Origin: Methanoculleus formosensis
Lineage (GTDB): Archaea; Halobacteriota; Methanomicrobia; Methanomicrobiales; Methanoculleaceae
NCBI RefSeq assembly: GCF_025384765.1
Contig: NZ_VHLL01000013.1
Coordinates: forward strand, 1 to 43,572
DNA length: 43,572 nt
Reading direction: 5' to 3'
Shown here piece after piece: positions 1-6,597 of the stretch; the stretch's first letter is position 1, and every line of letters starts with the position of its first letter. Both the position numbers and the translations under genes were made by a program. The notes beneath the pieces are model-generated. The model was not told the DNA's origin. It searched no databases and was given only the letters and a program-made list of their open reading frames with translations.

Positions 1-16
1 CCCACCCCCCTCCATG

Positions 17-60
17 GCGATAGCCACCACGGTCCAGTGCACGGGGATTTTTTATCGCCC
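17..60 (+). repeat. Partial copy of the GC-rich dispersed repeat at the left window edge
   Basis: This copy begins with the core gcgatagccaccacggtcc, which recurs at 6210 and 6431 and in a variant form at 13819 and 14023. It lies directly at the left end of the window. No gene covers positions 1-126. The rest of that stretch shows nothing recognisable. Confidence 0.7.
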
Positions 61-126
61 CAACTTGTTCTGCCATCCTCAGTCAAAACCCCGCACTCCG
101 CAAACCCAGCACTTGAGATTCTTCTG

Positions 127-690
127 TCATATCCCCCCGACCCCCAGCCCTGCCAGCACCACACACGCCCCCACCTGGACCGCCACGTTGTCGTCGAGCG
201 GGAAGAAGGCTTCGATGATCCCGCCGACCGCCGCGACGATCGCGGCCGCCCACCAGGGGATCAGGAAGGCGAGCGCGAGAGCGGCCGCGACGACCCCGGC
301 AACCGTCCCCTCGAGCGATTTGCTGCCGACGAGGGTATGCCGCCCAAAGCGCAGCCCGACAACGGTCGCGACGCTGTCGAGCACCCCGACCGTGACGAGG
401 CCGACCGCGGTATACTCCCTCCCGAAGACCGCGAGGCAGAAGAGCGCCCCGGCGGCGTAGGCGATCCCGCCCTTGAGCGGCACCTTCCCGGTGCGTTCCG
501 ACTCGTCCATCACCCGCGAGAGGACCGGGACGTCGTAGCCGCGGGTGAAGGCGTCGCAGGCGAGGAACTGGGCGACGAGAGCGGCGCTCACGAATATTAA
601 CGCCCCCAGGTCGTCCAGACTGAGAATTATCGCGGCGCCGAGGACCCCCATGAGCAGGTGGACCGTCTGGCGGAACGTCTCGCCCATCAC
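127..690 (-). CDS. Polyprenol/diacylglycerol kinase-like (SEC59/DGK1-type) membrane protein
   Basis: The 187-residue protein is almost wholly hydrophobic, with about five or six predicted membrane segments. The stretch GSKSLEGTVAG near residue 120 resembles the conserved motif of CTP-dependent dolichol, phytol and diacylglycerol kinases and of CdsA-like cytidylyltransferases. In this family the enzyme phosphorylates a lipid alcohol inside the membrane, so a role in isoprenoid lipid recycling is the best guess; the substrate cannot be read from sequence. Two start codons are adjacent (690 and 687). The gene is divergent from the TIGR04255-family gene at 793, leaving about 100 bp for both promoters. 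The family call is moderately firm and the function is inferred. Confidence 0.7.
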   Translation of the reverse strand: MMGETFRQTVHLLMGVLGAAIILSLDDLGALIFVSAALVAQFLACDAFTRGYDVPVLSRVMDESERTGKVPLKGGIAYAAGALFCLAVFGREYTAVGLVTVGVLDSVATVVGLRFGRHTLVGSKSLEGTVAGVVAAALALAFLIPWWAAAIVAAVGGIIEAFFPLDDNVAVQVGACVVLAGLGVGGI

Positions 691-792
691 ACCCGGATAG
701 CGGCCGCGGCAGATAAAGCATCGTGCGGGTGCCGGGCAGCAGTCACCTTAAAATAGTCTCCTCCCATCCAACACCCCCTGAGGGAGAAGAAG

Positions 793-1561
793 ATGGCAGA
801 AGTACGGAAGTACATCAACCCCCCCGCCGCCGAAGTGATATGCGAGTTCCGGTTCCCCGAGGATACCCCCTGGGACCTGACCTACCCCGGCATACTCTAC
901 AACCACCTGAAAGAGACCTACCCGAAGAGAGACCAGCGCTACGTCCGCGAAGTGGTGATGCTCCTCGGGCCCGGAGGGGCTCCGCGAGGAACTCCTGGTT
1001 GGGGAACGGTCGATCTTTCTCGCCGAGGACGAGGGCTGCGCCGTCCAGGTCGGGCCCCGCCTGCTGTCGGTGAGCTGCCAGAAACCCTACGTCCACTGGG
1101 AGGCCTTCTCGGCGCAGATCCGCGGGGCGTTCGACCGGTTCCGTGAGGTCGTCAGCGCTGACGCCATCGGCACGATGAACCTCCGGTACGTCAACCTCAT
1201 CGAGATCCCGGAGCGGGAGGTGACGCTCTCGGACTACTTCGCCTTCTACCCCACCCTCCCGCCTGAACTCCCGCGGGTGCCGGCGGGGTTCATCACCGGG
1301 TGCGAGTTCGCGTTCCACAACAACCGCGACAACTGCCGGGTGGAACTCACCGACGCCGTCCCCGGATCGACGGAGAACAACGCGTTCCTCCTCAACATCG
1401 ATTACTACCTGACGGAAGGCCAGCAGATCCCGCCGGACGGAGTGGCAGACTGGCTCGAGATCGCCCACACCCACGTCCGGGATATCTTCGAGGCCTGCAT
1501 CAAGGACACCCTCCGCGACCGCTTCACCATCCGGGAGGAGGTGCCGGTGGCGGCACGGTGA
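793..1561 (+). pseudogene. TIGR04255-family protein, interrupted by a frameshift
   Basis: The start at 793 follows a clear GAGGGAGAAGAAG ribosome site. The first about 57 residues (NPPAAEVICEFRF, then TPWDLTYPGILY) match the N-terminus I know for the TIGR04255 family, a sporadically distributed family of unknown function. Around 955-980 the match leaves this frame and continues one frame over (GPEGLREELL, then KPYVHWEAF onward) to the stop at 1561. Joined, the product is about 256 residues, normal for the family. The shift lies in a run of G and C (gggcccggagggg), so a sequencing error is as likely as a real mutation. No function is known. It converges on the DUF2795 gene. Confidence 0.7.
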
Positions 1562-1573
1562 TATCCCGGACCC

Positions 1574-1777
1574 TCACACCAGCATCCCGATGGTCCTGGT
1601 CACGGCGTCCGGGCTCGCATACCCCCTCTCCGGCAGCCGTTCGAGCGTTCGCAGGACGTCGTCCGGTGCACCGGTCTTTCGGGCATAGGCGACCAGGCTC
1701 CGGCGGGTCGCCGGGTACGGGGCGTCGCAGAGACATGCGTGAATGCGGGACGTGGTCATGGCAGTCGGTAAACCCAT
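1574..1777 (-). CDS. DUF2795-family small protein
   Basis: This 67-residue protein has the typical DUF2795 layout: YPATRRSLVAYARKTGA, then a helix with LERLPERGYASPDAV. Such proteins are small, helical and of unknown function. The start at 1777 was chosen over the longer frame opening at 1864 because a strong Shine-Dalgarno sequence GGAGGTGATT lies six bases before this ATG. The gene ends 12 bp from the stop of the convergent TIGR04255-family gene, so the two probably share terminator space. Its upstream region faces the malQ promoter. Confidence 0.75.
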   Translation of the reverse strand: MGLPTAMTTSRIHACLCDAPYPATRRSLVAYARKTGAPDDVLRTLERLPERGYASPDAVTRTIGMLV

Positions 1778-1849
1778 CTCAATCACCTCCTCTCCGGCCC
1801 CTCTGTGGGTGGGATCTATTTGACCGTACCCCTCTCCGGCCGGGATAAG

Positions 1850-1870
1850 ACTATATGGGGGCACTGCCCC
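1850..1870 (+). promoter_or_regulatory. Putative malQ promoter: TATA-like box followed by a palindrome
   Basis: The sequence actatat (1850-1856) could be the TATA box. It is followed directly by the palindrome GGGGCA-C-TGCCCC (1858-1870), where a repressor would block initiation. The malQ start codon at 1899 has GGAGAAGGCGT before it. No regulator is identified. Confidence 0.4.
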
Positions 1871-1898
1871 AGAAGAGCGAGTTATCGGGAGAAGGCGT

Positions 1899-3398
1899 AT
1901 GATTCAGGCGCGAGGGAGCGGCATACTCCTGCATATCACGTCCCTGCCGTCGCCGTACGGCATCGGGGACTTCGGCCCGGCGGCATACCGGTTCGTCGAT
2001 GCGCTCGAGGGAGCCCGGCAACACTACTGGCAGATCCTGCCGCTCAACCCGACAGAGGCGGCGTACGCCCACTCCCCCTACTCGAGCCCGTCGGCGTTTG
2101 CCCTGAATACCCTCCTCATCAGCCCGGAGATGCTCGTCCGGGAAGGCTACCTCAGGAAGAGCGAACTGGAGCCGGCGCCCGGTTTTCCGGAGGAGCGGGC
2201 GGCCTACGAGGCGGCCGTGTGGTACCACGAGCGGCTGTTTGCGGTTGCCTATGAGCGGTTCCGCTACTCCGGGCCGGATCGCAGGTTCGAAGCGTTCTGC
2301 GACGGGGCGGGGTGGTGGCTCGACGACCACGCGCTCTTCGTCGCGCTCAAGGACCACTTCCGCGGGCAGGCGTGGACCCGGTGGCCGGAGGAGATCCGGG
2401 CCCGGGAGCCGGGGGCGCTCAAAGAGATGCGCGAACTGCTCGACGACCAAATACGAAAGGAGAAGTTCCTCCAGTACATCGCCGCCCGGCAGTGGTCGGC
2501 CCTCCGGCGCTACTGCACGGAGCGGGGCATCCAGGTCATCGGCGACATCCCGATCTACGTCGCCTACGAGAGCGTCGACGTCTGGGCGCACCCCGGGATC
2601 TTCAAACTCGACGAAGACCTCCGCCCGACCGTGGTCGCCGGGGTGCCGCCCGATATCTTCAGCAAGACGGGGCAGCTCTGGGGGAACCCGGTCTATGACT
2701 GGGCTGCACTCCGGGAACGGGGATACGACTGGTGGGCGGGCCGGATTGCCCGGTCCGGCGAACTCTACGACCTCTTCCGGATCGACCACTTCCGGGCGTT
2801 CGCGGACTACTACGAGGTTCCGGCGGGAGATGCGACCGCCGAGCACGGCACCTGGGTCGACGGGCCGGGGGCTGAGTTCTTCGAGACGCTCGCCCGACGG
2901 TTCCCCTGCTTTGCCATCGTCGCCGAGGATCTGGGGGCGAACACCCCGGCCGTCCAGGCCCTCCTCGACCGGTTCGCCTTCCCGGGGATGAAGATCCTCC
3001 TCTTCGCGTTCGGCGAGGGGATCGAGAAGAGCGCCCACATCCCGCACAACTACGTCCATAACCTCATCTGCTACACGGGGACGCACGACAACAACACGGC
3101 GCGGGGGTGGTTCGAGGAGGAGGCGACGGATGAGGACAGGGAGCGGTTCTTCGCCTACGTCGGGCGGGAGGTGGGGGCGGATGTGGTTCACCGGGAACTC
3201 ATCCGGCTCGGGATGACATCGGTCGCGCGGGCGTGCATCGTCCCGATGCAGGACATCCTCGGTCTCGGCGCCGCGGCACGGATGAACTACCCCTCGACCA
3301 CCATGGGGAACTGGGTGTGGCGGATGACCCCCGCGGAGTTCGATGAAGCCCCGTTTGAGTGGCTCAGGGGGCTTACGGTGTTGTCGGGGCGGGGGTGA
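1899..3398 (+). CDS. malQ: 4-alpha-glucanotransferase (amylomaltase, GH77)
   Basis: The enzyme moves maltooligosaccharide units between glucan chains and releases glucose; in glycogen breakdown it works beside the phosphorylase. The 499-residue protein is normal length for GH77. Visible landmarks are the N-terminal SGILLHITSLPSPYGIGDFG, the nucleophile region RIDHFRAFADYYEVP, the acid/base region AEDLGANTP and the third carboxylate in YTGTHDNNTARGW. It has no signal peptide and is cytosolic. The start at 1899 has GGAGAAGG upstream. An alpha-glucan phosphorylase lies about 600 bp downstream on the other strand, which supports a shared role in storage glucan use. Confidence 0.95.
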   Translation: MIQARGSGILLHITSLPSPYGIGDFGPAAYRFVDALEGARQHYWQILPLNPTEAAYAHSPYSSPSAFALNTLLISPEMLVREGYLRKSELEPAPGFPEERAAYEAAVWYHERLFAVAYERFRYSGPDRRFEAFCDGAGWWLDDHALFVALKDHFRGQAWTRWPEEIRAREPGALKEMRELLDDQIRKEKFLQYIAARQWSALRRYCTERGIQVIGDIPIYVAYESVDVWAHPGIFKLDEDLRPTVVAGVPPDIFSKTGQLWGNPVYDWAALRERGYDWWAGRIARSGELYDLFRIDHFRAFADYYEVPAGDATAEHGTWVDGPGAEFFETLARRFPCFAIVAEDLGANTPAVQALLDRFAFPGMKILLFAFGEGIEKSAHIPHNYVHNLICYTGTHDNNTARGWFEEEATDEDRERFFAYVGREVGADVVHRELIRLGMTSVARACIVPMQDILGLGAAARMNYPSTTMGNWVWRMTPAEFDEAPFEWLRGLTVLSGRG

Positions 3399-3481
3399 GC
3401 GGAGAAGAACGCAGAGCGGGGGGGAAGTTCTCACAACCCTCACGATTTCATGCAGGGCCATATCGCTATCTGCACCCGTAT

Positions 3482-3561
3482 CTCACGCGAAAGACGCGAA
3501 GGCGCGAAGGGGAGTTCCTATCAGATAGCCAATCTTCGCGTTCTTCGCGCCTTCGCGTGAG
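3482..3561. repeat. Long imperfect inverted repeat rich in TTCGCG/CGCGAA
   Basis: Left arm ctcacgcgaaagacgcgaag and right arm cttcgcgccttcgcgtgag face each other across about 20 bp. The outer ten bases (CTCACGCGAA/TTCGCGTGAG) pair perfectly and the inner parts repeat CGCGAAG. This CGCGAAG-type palindrome is, from memory, scattered through many bacterial and archaeal genomes. It sits between malQ and the small 64-residue gene, and may also act as a terminator. Confidence 0.7.
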
Positions 3562-3642
3562 CTAACGGTTTATACGCGATGATTACAGCAAGGTTGCAGT
3601 CTGCAAACGTCTGGAACGTCTTTGAGGGCGTTGCTAGCCCGT

Positions 3643-3837
3643 TCAGTACCGGCTCAGGGCCTCAAGCTCCTCGCGGATCGTCCGCCGGACCATCTCCTCG
3701 ATGGCCGTGTAGTCGCGCCGTGCCTTCTCCTGCTTCTTGATCATCTCCTCCATCTTCATGATCCCGGCTGAGAGGTTCTTCCCGTACTGCAGGGCGACCT
3801 CCAGCGCCTCCTCGTCAACCCGGACGACCCTGGACAT
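3643..3837 (-). CDS. Small RHH-like (ribbon-helix-helix) hypothetical protein
   Basis: This 64-residue protein begins SRVVRVDEEALEVALQYGK, which resembles the strand-helix opening of a ribbon-helix-helix repressor. A long charged helix (about residues 26-60, rich in K, E, R) follows and probably forms a coiled coil. I do not recognise the exact family. Upstream lie several TGTTAC half-sites in ordered spacing (3868-3946), next to a TATA-like CATAAAT about 26 bp before the start, so the transcript may be leaderless and autoregulated. No toxin partner is adjacent, so an orphan antitoxin is possible but unproven. Confidence 0.6.
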   Translation of the reverse strand: MSRVVRVDEEALEVALQYGKNLSAGIMKMEEMIKKQEKARRDYTAIEEMVRRTIREELEALSRY

Positions 3838-3867
3838 GAAGAAAAGGTTTTGCGGCCGGGGATTTAT

Positions 3868-3946
3868 GTGTTACAGTTTTGTTACGGTATGGGCGATAGT
3901 GTTGCGGTTTTGTTACACCCGCGAGGGATCTGTAACAATATGTTAC
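3868..3946 (-). promoter_or_regulatory. Operator array of TGTTAC half-sites upstream of the small RHH-like gene
   Basis: TGTTAC occurs at 3869, 3880, 3911 and 3941, with TGTTGC at 3900 and the inverse GTAACA at 3932. The block GTGTTRCRGTTTTGTTAC is repeated with a 31-bp period (3868-3885 and 3899-3916), and GTAACA-ATA-TGTTAC (3932-3946) is a perfect palindrome. Spacings are near multiples of a helical turn. The first site abuts the likely TATA element of the minus-strand gene starting at 3837. Confidence 0.55.
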
Positions 3947-4005
3947 GCGAAGCGATCAGGTAAAAATTGCCGGGAGAATTGCCTCGTTCTTCGGCCCCGG
4001 CCTCT

Positions 4006-5778
4006 CTAGAGATACGCCTCCGTCGCGTATCTCCGCATCATCCGGTGGGTGTTGAAGTAGTAGGCTATCTTCGCGATCGAGCTCCGCATGATCGTCGCCC
4101 ACTCGTCCTTCCGGTGGTAGTAGGTGGGGATGATCAGGTACTCCAGTTTGCTGTAGAGGTCCTGGATCTCCTGCCTCCGCCGCTCGGCCTCGCTCACCGA
4201 CGCATCGGGTCCGGGACCGATCGCCCACCCCGTCGTCCCCTCGATCCAGCCCTCGATCCACCAGCCGTCGAGGACGCTGAAGTTGATCACGCCATTCAGG
4301 GCGGCCTTCATCCCGCTCGTCCCGCTCGCTTCATAAGGTGGGAGGGGCGTGTTCAGCCAGACGTCCACCCCGGCGGTCATCAGGCCCGCGACATCCATCG
4401 TGTAGTTCTCGAGGTAGACCCCCGTCACCTCCCCCTCAAGGTCGCGCAGGGCACCGTGGACCTCGCGGATCTCCTGCTTGCCGATAGCGTCCGCCGGATG
4501 GGCCTTCCCGGCGAAGACGAGCTGGATCGCCCCCTGCTTGCCGGCCTCCCGAAGTTTATCGAGATCCGAGAAGAGCAGAGTTGCCCGCTTGTAGGCCGCC
4601 GCCCGCCGGGCGAACCCGATCGTGAGGGCTTCGGGGTCCAGGTCGACACCGTTCTCCTCCCTGACGTAGTCCACCAGGGCCTGCTTTGCCTGCCGGTGAG
4701 CGTGCCTGATATCCTCGTGCGGGATCGCATCGACCCTGACGAGCAGTTCCGGCTCCTGCGCCCAGCCCGCGATGTAGCGGTCGTAGAGGCCCCGGAACGG
4801 CATCGATGTCCACGTGTGCGGGTGGACGCCGTTCGTCACCGCCCGGATATGGAACCCTGGAAAGAGCCGCCTGGAGAAGTTCATGTGCGCCGTCGTCACG
4901 CCGTTGACGTACCTGCTCAGGCGGAACGCGAGGGTTGCGAGGGCAAGCCCGTCTTCGCCGATGTACTCGTCGAGCAGGGTCGGCGAGATCTCGGCGCTGA
5001 GCAGGCGGATTACCGTATCCCGGGGGAACGTCTCGAACGCCGTCGCCACCGGGGTATGGGTGGTGAAGATGCAGTGCATCTGCACCTTCTCCTCGTCCAT
5101 CCCCGGCCGCCTGAGGAGTTCGAGGGTGAGGAGGCTTGAGTGGCTCTCGTTGATGTGGTACTTGCCGACCCTGATGTCCAGCGCGGCAAGCATCCGGGCC
5201 CCGCCGATCCCGAGCACGATTGCCTGCTTCAGGCGGTACTCCTGGTCGCCCCCGTAGAGGTGGTCGGTTATCCCCCGGTCATCCGGTGCGTTCTCCGGGA
5301 GGTCGGTGTCGAGGAAGAGCACCGGCACGAGGCCGCCGACGGGGCTCCAGTAGTCGTAGAGCCAGGCCCGGATCGCAACGTTGGCATCTCCTATCCGCAC
5401 GGTCACCCGCCGGGGAAGTTCCCGCATGTGCTTCTCCGGGTCCCACTCATCCGCAGAATCGATCTGGTCGCCTTCCGGGGTCAGCCGCTGCCGCACGTAG
5501 CCTTTCCGGTTGACGAGCGTCACCGCGACCATCGGGATGAGGAGATCCGCGCTCGACCGGATGACGTCCCCGGCAAGCACGCCGAGACCACCGCTGTAGG
5601 TCGGAATCTCGCTCTCGATGCCGATCTCCATCGAGAAGTAGGCGATCTTCTCGCCCCGGATGAACGTATCCCTGCAGAGTTCGCTCGAGAAATGGTAGGT
5701 CTCGCCCCGGACCTCCACCGAGTATGCCGCCTTCGCCGGATCCACCGGCATCCCGCAGACCGGGTCCCTCGCCGCCAT
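4006..5778 (-). CDS. Alpha-glucan phosphorylase with N-terminal YHS domain
   Basis: The enzyme removes glucose from glycogen-like glucan as glucose-1-phosphate using phosphate and PLP. Residues from about 44 match the short TIGR02094-type phosphorylases: AYFSMEIGIESEIPTYSGGLGVLAGD is split here as AYFSMEIGIES then EIPTYSGGLGVL. NGVHPHTW follows mid-protein, and near the C-terminus EASGTSGMKAALNG holds the lysine expected to bind PLP. The first 42 residues are a separate YHS-type domain (DPVCGMPVDP, then YHFSSELCRDTF), with Cys8 and Cys35 as possible metal ligands. The 590-residue product is otherwise typical. I chose the ATG at 5778 (GGGGGA upstream); an in-frame ATG at 5802 is possible. It pairs functionally with malQ. 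Confidence 0.88.
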   Translation of the reverse strand: MAARDPVCGMPVDPAKAAYSVEVRGETYHFSSELCRDTFIRGEKIAYFSMEIGIESEIPTYSGGLGVLAGDVIRSSADLLIPMVAVTLVNRKGYVRQRLTPEGDQIDSADEWDPEKHMRELPRRVTVRIGDANVAIRAWLYDYWSPVGGLVPVLFLDTDLPENAPDDRGITDHLYGGDQEYRLKQAIVLGIGGARMLAALDIRVGKYHINESHSSLLTLELLRRPGMDEEKVQMHCIFTTHTPVATAFETFPRDTVIRLLSAEISPTLLDEYIGEDGLALATLAFRLSRYVNGVTTAHMNFSRRLFPGFHIRAVTNGVHPHTWTSMPFRGLYDRYIAGWAQEPELLVRVDAIPHEDIRHAHRQAKQALVDYVREENGVDLDPEALTIGFARRAAAYKRATLLFSDLDKLREAGKQGAIQLVFAGKAHPADAIGKQEIREVHGALRDLEGEVTGVYLENYTMDVAGLMTAGVDVWLNTPLPPYEASGTSGMKAALNGVINFSVLDGWWIEGWIEGTTGWAIGPGPDASVSEAERRRQEIQDLYSKLEYLIIPTYYHRKDEWATIMRSSIAKIAYYFNTHRMMRRYATEAYL

Positions 5779-6597
5779 GGCCCTGCATCCCCCGGATATC
5801 ATATGAACCTGCCGACAGACCGGGTTTTGGGGGTGGGTTATGTAGCGCTACTCGCATACACCCATGGCCCGGTTGCCACCGGGTATTCTCATGCACGGCC
5901 CCCCGGAGGGGCTTACGGGTATGATTTTGTGCGGGGAGCCCGCCCCCTCCCCCGGATGCGATAAGGGACTGGCCGAAGGGCAGGAGCTCGAACATCGAAG
6001 GTGCGCAAGCCACTTACGGTCCAGTGCATCGGGACATACCCGGGGAAGAACCGGGTCCAGAGCCACTCCAGACACGGATTTCCACTGGATATCGCCACGC
6101 ACTGCCCCCGCCCCGGGGGCGGGGGAGGAGGCCGAAGGCCGGGAGGGGTGGGGGATTCGGGTACCGCCTTGCGAGAGACAGGGAGAGGGGGTTTCCCCCT
6201 CCCCCAATGGCGATAGCCACCACGGTCCACTACATCGGGACAGGCCCGGGGAGGAACCGGATCTAGAGCCACACACGGACACGGCTTCCCACCGGGTATC
6301 CTCAAGCACTGCCCCCGCCCCGGGCGGGGGAGGAGGCCGAAGGCGCGGACGGGGTGGGGGCTTACAGGTATCGCTACCCGGTGAGACAGAGGAGGGGGCG
6401 CCCCCTCCCCGTCGGCCCCATCCCCAGGGGGCGATAGCCACCACGGTCCGGTGTATGGGGACAAGTCCGGAGAAGAACCGGGTAAAACCACACCCGGAAA
6501 CGATTTTTCCCCGGCTATCGCCACAGACACACACACCCCGGGGGCCAGCAGGCGGCACCTATATACGATCCCATCAAGAGGGGCGAGCGGGAGAACC
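5779..6597. repeat. 819-bp gene-free gap filled with dispersed GC-rich repeat units
   Basis: Three partly diverged units are visible: about 6010-6209, 6210-6430 and 6431-6545. Each carries the core gcgatagccaccacggtcc (the first one degenerate), a CCGGGGAAGAACCGGG-type block, a tttccaccgggtatcgcca-type block, the strong hairpin GCCCCCGCCCC/GGGGCGGGGG and a ggaggggg/ccccctcc hairpin. The period is about 200-220 bp. Open frames on both strands here are GC artefacts with low-complexity Pro/Gly/Arg translations. The same units occur at 1-60, 13735-14177 and, reversed, 26180-26328. Confidence 0.7.

Noticed and set aside
3482-3561. Inverted repeat considered as an insertion sequence end
   Set aside because: No transposase or target duplication is seen; the arms are only CGCGAAG-type repeats.
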